Source: an uncultured Eggerthella sp. (GTDB taxonomy: Bacteria; Actinomycetota; Coriobacteriia; Coriobacteriales; Eggerthellaceae). Taken from it: DNA of 16,371 nucleotides. The position numbers and the translations under genes were made by a program. Each line of letters starts with the position of its first letter. Position 1 is the stretch's first letter. The notes beneath the pieces were generated by a model. That model had not been told where the DNA came from, made no database searches, and worked only from the letters and a program-made list of their open reading frames with translations. The stretch lies in assembly GCA_902464295.1 (NCBI GenBank), contig CABQIW010000039.1, positions 1 through 16,371 on the forward strand, written 5' to 3'. Below are positions 7,275-14,551 of this stretch, one piece after another.

Positions 7275-8075
7275 ATGCGTTCGCGTCGAATTCGTCGTAT
7301 GAGACAACCGCTGGATTACATCTTCCCCGATCCCCCTGCGGGGCTCGATCCTGCCAAGCTCGACCAGAGCTGCATTCCGCGCCATGTTGCCGTTATCATG
7401 GACGGGAACGGACGCTGGGCTAAACAGCGCGCTATGAACCGTCTGAACGGCCACAAAGCGGGCATCAATGCGGTGCGCGAAACCATCCGCTGCGCGAACG
7501 ATGTGGGCGTAGATTACCTCACCATCTATTCGTTCTCCACGGAAAATTGGAAGCGCCCGCAAGACGAAGTGAATGGGCTGATGAATCTCTTTGCGAAGAC
7601 CATGCTCGCCGAGCTCGATGGTCTGCATGAAGAAGGCGTGCGCGTGGCTACCATCGGCGATACGAGTGCGCTTCCTGAAAAGACCGCTCGTGCGTTTGCT
7701 GATGCGTGGGAAAAGACCAAGAACAATACGGGTATGACGCTCGTCATCGCTGTGAACTACGGCTCCCGCGCCGAGATCCTCGAAGCAGCTCAGCGCTCGA
7801 TCGACGAGGCGCTTGCTGCTGTTGCGGAGGGCAAGCAGCCCGAACCGCTCACTGAAGCGGCATTTGAAAGCCGCCTCTATACTGCCGACATCCCCGACCC
7901 CGACCTGCTCATCCGCACATCGGGCGAGATGCGCATCTCGAATTTCCTGCTTTGGCAGATCGCTTATACGGAGTTCTACTTCACCGACGTGCTCTGGCCA
8001 GATTTCGACCGCTATGAATTCTTGCGTGCGTTGCTGTATTACCAGCATCGTGATCGCCGTTTTGGGGCGGTGTAG
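7275..8075 (+). CDS. uppS: Undecaprenyl diphosphate synthase (cis-prenyltransferase)
   Basis: UppS condenses farnesyl diphosphate with isopentenyl diphosphates to make the C55 carrier lipid for peptidoglycan and wall polymers. The 266-residue protein has HVAVIMDGNGRWA with catalytic Asp43, YSFSTENWKRP (85-95) and the C-terminal RTSGEMRISNF and FTDVLWPDF motifs. ATG 7275 is used; the ribosome site is weak (GTAGGCAG), consistent with coupling to frr 14 bp upstream. The N-terminus (MRSRRIRRMRQP) is very basic and may be a short extension; ATG 7302 is the alternative start but also lacks a ribosome site. cdsA starts 3 bp after the stop. Dxr and IspG in the same cluster make its isoprenoid precursors. 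Confidence 0.97.
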   Translation: MRSRRIRRMRQPLDYIFPDPPAGLDPAKLDQSCIPRHVAVIMDGNGRWAKQRAMNRLNGHKAGINAVRETIRCANDVGVDYLTIYSFSTENWKRPQDEVNGLMNLFAKTMLAELDGLHEEGVRVATIGDTSALPEKTARAFADAWEKTKNNTGMTLVIAVNYGSRAEILEAAQRSIDEALAAVAEGKQPEPLTEAAFESRLYTADIPDPDLLIRTSGEMRISNFLLWQIAYTEFYFTDVLWPDFDRYEFLRALLYYQHRDRRFGAV

Positions 8076-8078
8076 CAC

Positions 8079-9086
8079 ATGCCCACCGAGCGCATACGCC
8101 GCACCTTCACTCATGCCGACGAGCAGGGCAATATCGTCGAATCGCGCGAAGAGATCATCATCAAGCGCGAAGAGCACGAAAAGCCCACCCGCGGAAGTCA
8201 GTTCAAGCAAAAGGCGCTCGACAAGACCCCCACGAAGTTGAAGAACCCTTCTAACCTGCAGGTTCGCGTTCGCACGGGTGCGGTCTACATCACGCTCACG
8301 GTGCTCTGCATCATCGCTTCCGATGCAACCACCGCCATCTATCTGGCAGCGCTTTCCGCGATCTGCGCAGGTGAGTTCTACTACATGCTCCGCTCTGATG
8401 CAAAGCTTCCCAACGAAGTGCTCGGCATCGTGGCATCTGCTTCGTTTCCGCTGGCCATGTGGCTGTTTGGCATCAATGGCGTGGTGGTCATGGTATCTCT
8501 CTTCATTATCGTGCTACTTGTGTGGTACGTTTTCTGGCTTCACGCGCGCATCGTCGATGTCGCCGTGAGCCTGTTCGGCGCTTTCTATACGGGGTTGCTC
8601 ATGTCGGCTGCCATGCTCATCCGCATGTCGGTGCCCGATTATTGGGGAGGCGTACTCATCCTTGGTATCTTCGCGAGCGTGTGGGGCAACGATGCCTTCG
8701 CTTATCTTATCGGCTCGAAGTTCGGCAAGCACAAGATGACGCCGCAGGTCTCACCGAAGAAAACCTGGGAAGGCTTCTTCGCCGGCCTCGTCTTCTCCAT
8801 GGCATTCTGGTGCTTGTTCCCGCTCATTCCTGGGGTTGAGATGAACATCGTCCAGTCGCTCGTGTTCGGCGCGATCTGTGGCGTGCTCGGCGTTATCGGC
8901 GATCTGGTCGAATCACGCATCAAGCGCAACGCGGGATTCAAGGATTCGGGTACGATCATGCCTGGTCATGGCGGGTTGCTCGACCGCTGCGATTCTCAAT
9001 TCCTCGTAACGCTCGGAGCTTCGATGCTGCTCATCTTCGGCAACTGCATCCCCTTCACGTTCATCAGTACAGGCGTGCTCTTCTAG
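8079..9086 (+). CDS. cdsA: Phosphatidate cytidylyltransferase (CDP-diacylglycerol synthase)
   Basis: CdsA converts phosphatidic acid and CTP to CDP-diacylglycerol, the branch point of phospholipid synthesis, within the cell membrane. The 335-residue protein has about eight hydrophobic segments from residue 67 on. SPKKTWEGFFAG precedes the CDP-alcohol signature at 279-305 (SRIKR, KDSG, PGHGGLLDRCD), whose acid and His residues are intact. The position usually occupied by Leu, Ile, Val, Met, Phe or Thr before the last Asp is Cys304. The first 65 residues are a hydrophilic, strongly charged cytosolic extension (EEIIIKREEHEK) not found in shorter homologues. The ATG is 3 bp after the uppS stop, implying translational coupling. 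Confidence 0.95.
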   Translation: MPTERIRRTFTHADEQGNIVESREEIIIKREEHEKPTRGSQFKQKALDKTPTKLKNPSNLQVRVRTGAVYITLTVLCIIASDATTAIYLAALSAICAGEFYYMLRSDAKLPNEVLGIVASASFPLAMWLFGINGVVVMVSLFIIVLLVWYVFWLHARIVDVAVSLFGAFYTGLLMSAAMLIRMSVPDYWGGVLILGIFASVWGNDAFAYLIGSKFGKHKMTPQVSPKKTWEGFFAGLVFSMAFWCLFPLIPGVEMNIVQSLVFGAICGVLGVIGDLVESRIKRNAGFKDSGTIMPGHGGLLDRCDSQFLVTLGASMLLIFGNCIPFTFISTGVLF

Positions 9087-9143
9087 GTTCTGCGCGCGCT
9101 TTTGCTCTTCATCTTCAATCGGTTCCTGTTTTTGGAGGTTCTC

Positions 9144-10346
9144 ATGGCTGACAAGCAAGCAGATATCCCCGCGCGCCCGAAGCGCGTTTGCGTGCTCGGC
9201 TCCACCGGTTCGATCGGCACGCAGGCCCTCGATGTAGCACGCCGCCATCCCGAATTCGTGAAGATCGTGGCGCTCAGCGCGAACACGCAGGCAGAGCTTC
9301 TGCTTGAACAGGCACGGGAGTTCTCAGTCGAGCACGCGGTGCTTGCGAACGCTGAGATAGCTGAAGCTTGGCGTGCACGGTTCGCCGAGATCGGTGTCAC
9401 GCTCCACGCAGGTCCTGAGGCTATTGTGGAGCTGTGCAACCTTCCCGAAGTCGATATGGTGGTGAATTCCCTGGTGGGAGCCGCTGGCATGCAGGCGAGC
9501 TACGCGACGCTCGTGGCAGGCAAGCAGCTTGCGCTGGCCAACAAGGAGTCGCTCGTGGTGGGTGGCGATGTGCTCATGCCGCTCTCCACGCACGAAACGC
9601 TCTTGCCCATCGATTCGGAACACGGTGCCATCTATCAGTGCTTGCTCGGCGAAGACCCCGCTGAGGTCACGCGCTTATGGGTCACCGCTTCGGGTGGGCC
9701 CTTCCGCGGGAAGAAGGCAGCCGACCTTCAGAACATCACGGTTGAACAGGCGCTCAGCCATCCCACCTGGAACATGGGCCGCAAGATCTCGATCGATTCT
9801 TCCACGCTCATGAATAAAGGCCTCGAAGTGATCGAGGCGCATCATCTCTTCGCCATGCCCTACGAGAAGATCGCTGTTGTGGTACAGCCGCAGAGCGCTA
9901 TCCATTCCATGGTCGAATTCACCGATGGTTCCGTGAAGGCGCATCTTGGCACTACCGACATGCGCATCCCGATCCAATTCGCGCTCAGCTACCCTGCGCG
10001 CTGGTCGGCACCGGTCGAGCCGCTCGATTTCCGCACGCTCGGCTCGCTCGAGTTCGAAGCGCCCGACCTGGAAACATTTCGCTGCTTGGCGCTCGCGATC
10101 GAGGCAGGCACTACCGGTGGCACGCTTCCAGCGGTCATGAATGCGGCGAACGAGGTGGCGGTCGCAGCGTTCCTCGACGAGCAGATTCCTTATCTTGGTA
10201 TCGCTGAGCTGGTCGAACGCGCCATGAACCATGCCGTGCGCGAGGGAAGTGTGCAGGCTGCTACGAGCATCGATCAATTGCTCGCCATCGATGCTGAAAC
10301 CCGCGTTTACGCACGCGAACAGGTGCCCTTGCTTGGCGGATGCTAG
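9144..10346 (+). CDS. dxr: 1-deoxy-D-xylulose 5-phosphate reductoisomerase
   Basis: Dxr makes 2-C-methyl-D-erythritol 4-phosphate from DXP with NADPH and a divalent metal, the first committed step of the MEP pathway. The 400-residue length fits the family. The NADPH-binding LGSTGSIGTQALDV is at 18-31. ALANKESLVVGG, the metal- and substrate-binding PIDSEHGAIYQCL, TASGGPFRG, SHPTWNMGRKISIDSSTLMN and GLEVIEAHHLF follow in order. ATG 9144 is preceded by GGAGG with five bases of spacing. The frame is open upstream to 9102, but the added residues (LFIFNRFLFLEVL) are not family-like. It lies 57 bp after cdsA. Confidence 0.97.
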   Translation: MADKQADIPARPKRVCVLGSTGSIGTQALDVARRHPEFVKIVALSANTQAELLLEQAREFSVEHAVLANAEIAEAWRARFAEIGVTLHAGPEAIVELCNLPEVDMVVNSLVGAAGMQASYATLVAGKQLALANKESLVVGGDVLMPLSTHETLLPIDSEHGAIYQCLLGEDPAEVTRLWVTASGGPFRGKKAADLQNITVEQALSHPTWNMGRKISIDSSTLMNKGLEVIEAHHLFAMPYEKIAVVVQPQSAIHSMVEFTDGSVKAHLGTTDMRIPIQFALSYPARWSAPVEPLDFRTLGSLEFEAPDLETFRCLALAIEAGTTGGTLPAVMNAANEVAVAAFLDEQIPYLGIAELVERAMNHAVREGSVQAATSIDQLLAIDAETRVYAREQVPLLGGC

Positions 10347-10630
10347 CGAGCGTGCGATAGAGGGCAAGCCAAAGCGAATGTGAGTGATCCGCTTTCGCAA
10401 CAACGATTGCGGAAGTTAGCACGAACGAGCGACGCGTCGAAGGAGCGCACTCGATAGCGTCCGCCCAAAGAGTTCAGGGTTTCTTTACGAACGCCAGGTA
10501 GCGCCGCCTTCTGATGCAGTGTTCAGGTGCTTGTCGGATCCCAGGACCGTAAAAGCCCACCGCGTGAGCATATTGCGAAAATCTGCTTGCTTTGAAAGGG
10601 CGGCGCTCTTCACCCTTCTATAATAGAGAC
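10347..10630. other. 284-bp spacer between dxr and rseP with a hairpin and the rseP promoter
   Basis: A hairpin with nine pairs including one G-U (10392-10400 with 10407-10415) lies about 45 bp after the dxr stop, without a T-run. The remainder shows no coding frame with a credible start. The end of the spacer carries the promoter at 10619-10624, so a new transcription unit begins here. Confidence 0.45.
10619..10624 (+). promoter_or_regulatory. -10 element giving a probable leaderless rseP transcript
   Basis: A perfect TATAAT at 10619-10624 is separated from the rseP ATG (10631) by only AGAGAC. Transcription normally starts about 6-8 bases after the -10, that is, at the ATG. No Shine-Dalgarno sequence precedes the ATG. 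The nearest -35-like sequence, TTGAAA (10592-10597), is 21 bp away, longer than usual. Confidence 0.6.
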
Positions 10631-11698
10631 ATGGACATTCTACTCACGATTCTCATAGCTACGCTTGTGCTCGGCTTTCTGGTGTTCATCCATGAAGGTG
10701 GGCACTTTCTTGCTGCGCGCGCGTTCGGGGTGCGCGTGAGCGAGTTCATGATCGGTCTTCCCGGCCCCAGCATCGGCGTTACCTGGAAGGGCACGCGTTT
10801 TGGCGTTACTGCTGTGCCATTGGGTGGGTATGCAGCGGTTTGTGGCATGGGAACGGGCACGCCCAGTCCGCACCTGAAAGCGGTGCTCGGCTACATGTAT
10901 GCACATGGCACGGCCGATATGGAGGATGTGGCCGATGCGCTCGGCATCACCGACGACGAAGCCTATCAGGCGCTCGAAGAGCTCACCGAATGGGGCAGTC
11001 TCAAGCGTCCCACGCGTAAGGACAAGCTCAACACCTATCGCACGCCCGCATGCCTCATCGATGGCGTGAAGCACGTCGAAGGAGCACCTCGCGAAGTGAC
11101 GAATCTTGATGAATTTTTCGCTTCGGAGCAGAAGCAGCAATACTGCATGCTGCCGTTCTGGAAGCGCATTACCATCTTGTTGGCGGGGCCGTTCATGAAC
11201 TTGCTCTACGCCATGATCGTGTTCGTTATCATCTATTCGATCATCGGAGTGGACGTGCAGATGCAAAGTGGCGAAGTGGTTCACTATGTGCTTGCGCCGT
11301 TCGATGCCATCGTGGCTGGGTTCAAGTACATCGGCATGGTGGCGGTAGCTATCTTGGGCCTGTTCAACCCCGCAACGGCGGCCGATACCGTTGCGAACTC
11401 CACGTCCATCGTGGGCATCGCGGTCCTTTCGAAAACGGCCTTTGAGGCGGGCTTCATCAGCTTGCTCTCTTTTTCGGCAGTCATCTCGGTTTCGCTCGGT
11501 CTTGCGAACCTGCTGCCCATCCCGCCGCTCGACGGTGGGCGCTTCGTGATCGAGATCTACCAGAAGATCAGGCGCAAGAACATCTCTATCCGTGCACTGA
11601 ACTATCTGAGTATTGGCGGAATGTGCCTGTTCATGGCTTTCTTCGTGTTCATGCTCAACCAGGATGTGCAGCGCTTCATTTTCGGGAATTGGAGCTAG
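10631..11698 (+). CDS. rseP: RseP-like intramembrane (site-2) metalloprotease with an inserted winged-helix-like domain and no PDZ domain
   Basis: This 355-residue M50 protease should cut membrane-spanning substrates within the bilayer using zinc. HEGGH (21-25) supplies two His ligands and Glu22 in helix 1. The membrane-reentrant hairpin region ends PLGGYA (63-68), helix 2 begins LLAGPFMNLLYA (183-194), and NLLPIPPLDGG (293-303) carries the third ligand, Asp301. Two departures are visible. Residues about 81-136 read as helix-helix-turn-helix-wing, a winged-helix fold, in the cytosolic loop where RseP usually has a short linker. Between helix 2 and the next helix only some 10-20 residues remain, leaving no space for the usual PDZ domain. 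The TTG at 10592 would add 13 unlikely residues and overlap the promoter. ispG follows by 9 bp. Confidence 0.9.
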   Translation: MDILLTILIATLVLGFLVFIHEGGHFLAARAFGVRVSEFMIGLPGPSIGVTWKGTRFGVTAVPLGGYAAVCGMGTGTPSPHLKAVLGYMYAHGTADMEDVADALGITDDEAYQALEELTEWGSLKRPTRKDKLNTYRTPACLIDGVKHVEGAPREVTNLDEFFASEQKQQYCMLPFWKRITILLAGPFMNLLYAMIVFVIIYSIIGVDVQMQSGEVVHYVLAPFDAIVAGFKYIGMVAVAILGLFNPATAADTVANSTSIVGIAVLSKTAFEAGFISLLSFSAVISVSLGLANLLPIPPLDGGRFVIEIYQKIRRKNISIRALNYLSIGGMCLFMAFFVFMLNQDVQRFIFGNWS

Positions 11699-11707
11699 GA
11701 GTGTGCC

Positions 11708-12775
11708 GTGCTGCCTAACGAAGTAACGCATCAGGTTATGGTGGGCAACGTGCCTGTTGGCGGGGGAGCGCCCTGCGCCGTGCAATCCATGCTCAATCTC
11801 CCGCTTTCGGAAGTGGAAGAGAACCTCGCGCAGATCGGACGGGTGGCGCAGGCGGGCTGCGATATCATCCGTATTGCCATTCCGCATGCGAGCGATCTCG
11901 ACTATTTCGAGCAGATCTGTGCACGCTCCGTGCTTCCCGTGGTGGCGGATATCCATTTCAGCGCCGATCTTGCCATCGAGGCGGCACGCCGTGGTGCAGC
12001 GAAACTGCGCATCAACCCGGGCAACATCGGCGGCCTCGAGGCCACCATTCCGGTGCTCGAAGCGGCCAAAGAGGCAGGCATCCCCATTCGCATCGGCGTG
12101 AATGCCGGTTCGCTTGATGCGCATCTGCGCGACGATGCAACGCTTTCGCTCCCGCAAAAGTTGGCGCGTTCGGCCCGCGAATACGTCGAATTCTGCGAGG
12201 CGCAAGGCTTCACCGATCTGGTGGTCTCTGCCAAGGCGCATGATGTTCCTACTACGGTCGAAACCTATCGCATCATTTCGCGCGAACTGCCGCACATCCC
12301 GCTCCACATCGGGGTCACCGAGGCAGGCACGCTCTTTCAGGGGCTCATAAAATCTGCTTCTGGTCTGGGAATACTGCTTGAACAGGGTATCGGCGACACT
12401 CTGCGTATCTCGCTCACCGATGACCCTGTCGAAGAGGTGAAGGCTGCCTGGATGCTCCTCGGCGCGCTCGGGTTGCGCTTCCGTTACCCGGAGTTGATCA
12501 GCTGCCCTACCTGTGGACGCGCTAAAGTAGATTTGATCGCACTTGCAAAACAAGTTGAAGAGCGTCTTGCCAGCGTGCCGAAGCCGCTGCGCGTGGCCGT
12601 GATGGGTTGCGTAGTGAACGGCCCTGGCGAAGCGAAGGATGCCGATATCGGCGTTGCGTGCGGCGATGGCCAGGGCGTCATCTTCGCAGGCGGAGAAGTG
12701 ATCAAGAAAGTACCTGAAGCGCATATCGTCGATGCGCTCTTCGACGAGATCGCGAACTTGATAAACAATGCCTGA
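11708..12775 (+). CDS. ispG: 4-hydroxy-3-methylbut-2-enyl diphosphate synthase (IspG/GcpE)
   Basis: IspG is the penultimate MEP-pathway enzyme, reducing the cyclic diphosphate MEcPP to HMBPP with a [4Fe-4S] cluster. The 355-residue protein has a TIM-barrel part (GCDIIRIAIP, VADIHFSADLAIEAA, KLRINPGNIGG, IRIGVNAGSL) and a C-terminal cluster domain. Cys266 and Cys269 in CPTCGR, Cys301 in MGCVVNGPGEA and Glu308 show the expected ligand spacing. The start is GTG 11708, with AGGAG six bases upstream and 9 bp after rseP. One oddity: the near-universal QSMTNT-type motif reads QSMLNL here. It works in one pathway with Dxr, and its product line feeds UppS. Confidence 0.96.
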   Translation: MLPNEVTHQVMVGNVPVGGGAPCAVQSMLNLPLSEVEENLAQIGRVAQAGCDIIRIAIPHASDLDYFEQICARSVLPVVADIHFSADLAIEAARRGAAKLRINPGNIGGLEATIPVLEAAKEAGIPIRIGVNAGSLDAHLRDDATLSLPQKLARSAREYVEFCEAQGFTDLVVSAKAHDVPTTVETYRIISRELPHIPLHIGVTEAGTLFQGLIKSASGLGILLEQGIGDTLRISLTDDPVEEVKAAWMLLGALGLRFRYPELISCPTCGRAKVDLIALAKQVEERLASVPKPLRVAVMGCVVNGPGEAKDADIGVACGDGQGVIFAGGEVIKKVPEAHIVDALFDEIANLINNA

Positions 12776-12802
12776 ACAGGCTAAACGATAGGAGAGAAGG
12801 TT

Positions 12803-14551
12803 ATGAGCGAAATCCTCTATATGAGCAATCTCTATGTTCCCACGCTTAAGGAAGATCCGGCCGATGCCGAGATCGCCTCGCACAAACTGCTCATGCGCGC
12901 GGGCATGATCCGCAAGGTGGCTTCGGGCATCTACGCATTCTTGCCGCTCGGCATGCGTGTGCTGCAGAAGGTAGAGAACATCGTGCGCGAAGAGATGAAC
13001 GCCACGGGTGCTCAGGAGATCCTCATGCCGGCGCTCCAGCCTGCTGAACTCTGGCTCGAATCGGGTCGCTGGGACGATTATGGTCCCGAGCTCATGCGCA
13101 TGAACGACCGTCATGATCACGGCTTTTGCCTCGGTCCTACGCACGAAGAGCTCATCACTGCGCTCGTGCGTAACGAGTTGCGCTCCTATCGTCAGCTTCC
13201 CACCACGCTCTACCAGATTCAGACGAAGTATCGCGACGAGATCCGTCCGCGCTTCGGGTTGTTGCGTAGCCGCGAGTTCATCATGAAGGATGCCTATAGC
13301 TTCCACTCAAGCGTTGAATCGCTCCAGGAAACGTACGACCAGATGAGCGAGGCTTATGGCACGATCTGCGAACGATGCGGGCTTGATTATCGCCCCGTAG
13401 AGGCCGATTCTGGGCAGATCGGCGGCAAGGTAACCACCGAGTTCATGGCGCTCGCTGATGCGGGCGAGGCAGAGCTCGTCTACTGTCCTAACTGCGATTA
13501 TGCGGCGAACACCGAAGTGGCTGAGTGCATCACGCAGCCCCAGGAATATGAGGTTGCTGCCATGGAGAAGATCTCCACGCCTGGCGTTACCACCATTGCG
13601 GCGCTGGCTGAATTCCTTGGCATCGATGAGGCTGCAACCGTGAAAGCGCTCGTAGGCAAGGATGAAAAAGGCCAGGTTATTGCGGTATTCATCCCTGGTG
13701 ACCATGAGCTCAACGAGATCAAGATCGATCGCGTTTTCGCTGGCTTCCAGCTGTTGGACGACGAAGAACTCGAGGCCACCGGCCTCCCCAAGGGCTCGAT
13801 CGGCCCGGTTGGGGTGCCCGAGGGCATCATCGTTGCCGCTGATCAGAATCTCGAGAAGATTGCCCGCTGGGTGGTGGGTGCCAACGAAGATGGCTTCCAC
13901 TATGTAGGCGCGGCACAAGGCGAAGACTTCAAGGTGGATGTCTGGGCCGATCTTTCCACGGCGAAAGCAGGCGATATCTGCCCCAACTGCGGCACGCCGC
14001 TCGAAGAAGCGCGTGGTATCGAGGTTTCGCAGGTCTTCCAGCTTGGCGATAAGTATTCCAAAGCGCTCGGCGCGGTCTATTCTGCAGAAGATGGCTCCGA
14101 CCAGCCGTTCATCATGGGCTGCTACGGCGTGGGCATCACCCGTACGCTCGCCGCGGTAGTCGAGCAGCATAACGATGAATACGGCATCAAGTGGCCGGCT
14201 TCTGTTGCGCCAGCTCATCTCTGCATCATTCCTCTTACCGTGGGTGATGATGAGGTCTATCCGGCTGCGCTTCGTCTGGCACAAACGCTGAAAGAGAGTT
14301 TCCCCAAGCTCGAGATCGTTATTGATGATCGTAAAGAGCGCCCGGGCGTGAAGTTCGCCGATGCAGATCTGATCGGCTGGCCCACCCAGGTCGTAGTAGG
14401 AAAGCGCGGTTTGGCAGAAGGAAAAGTCGAGGTCAAACGTCGTGCAACGGGCGAGAAGTTCGATGTGAGCTTCGATTCGCTCGCTGATAGCCTTTCGTTC
14501 TTGAATCGCTATAAGCAGACTTATATTGGTCGAGGTCCGATTGTCCAGTAA
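12803..14551 (+). CDS. proS: Prolyl-tRNA synthetase, bacterial type with editing domain
   Basis: ProRS charges tRNA-Pro and clears mischarged Ala-tRNA-Pro. The 582-residue protein shows class II motif 1 (about 45-75), the GPTHEE segment (111-116), motif 2 (142-168, YRDEIRPRFGLLRSREFIMKD), an INS/YbaK editing insertion (about 255-385, with IPGDHELNEIK) and motif 3 (439-455, GCYGVGITRTLAAVVEQ). An anticodon-binding domain follows (about 470-565). Two CxxC-like pairs, CPNC (228-231) and CPNC (393-396), flank the editing domain and could bind a metal. ATG 12803 has AAGG two to three bases upstream and AGGAG further away. The gene lies 27 bp after ispG, and the next gene overlaps its end. Confidence 0.97.
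   Translation: MSEILYMSNLYVPTLKEDPADAEIASHKLLMRAGMIRKVASGIYAFLPLGMRVLQKVENIVREEMNATGAQEILMPALQPAELWLESGRWDDYGPELMRMNDRHDHGFCLGPTHEELITALVRNELRSYRQLPTTLYQIQTKYRDEIRPRFGLLRSREFIMKDAYSFHSSVESLQETYDQMSEAYGTICERCGLDYRPVEADSGQIGGKVTTEFMALADAGEAELVYCPNCDYAANTEVAECITQPQEYEVAAMEKISTPGVTTIAALAEFLGIDEAATVKALVGKDEKGQVIAVFIPGDHELNEIKIDRVFAGFQLLDDEELEATGLPKGSIGPVGVPEGIIVAADQNLEKIARWVVGANEDGFHYVGAAQGEDFKVDVWADLSTAKAGDICPNCGTPLEEARGIEVSQVFQLGDKYSKALGAVYSAEDGSDQPFIMGCYGVGITRTLAAVVEQHNDEYGIKWPASVAPAHLCIIPLTVGDDEVYPAALRLAQTLKESFPKLEIVIDDRKERPGVKFADADLIGWPTQVVVGKRGLAEGKVEVKRRATGEKFDVSFDSLADSLSFLNRYKQTYIGRGPIVQ
14532..14543 (+). promoter_or_regulatory. Ribosome site and TTG start of the U32 gene inside proS
   Basis: GAGG (14532-14535) stands five bases before TTG 14541, both within the last codons of proS. 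The alternative in-frame TTG at 14526 has no ribosome site. The 11-nt overlap with the proS stop suggests translational coupling. Confidence 0.6.

Noticed and set aside
9102..9143. N-terminal extension of Dxr from TTG 9102
   Set aside because: It encodes a hydrophobic run foreign to Dxr, and GGAGG lies directly before ATG 9144.
10640..13306. An 888-codon open frame on the - strand opposite rseP, ispG and proS, followed by another of 416 codons (13307-14557)
   Set aside because: It is in exact codon register with the three sense genes. Antisense stops would require sense TTA, CTA or TCA, which these genes nearly never use; the break at 13307 is a sense TCA. The translation is Arg/His-rich and family-less, so it is a codon-bias shadow.
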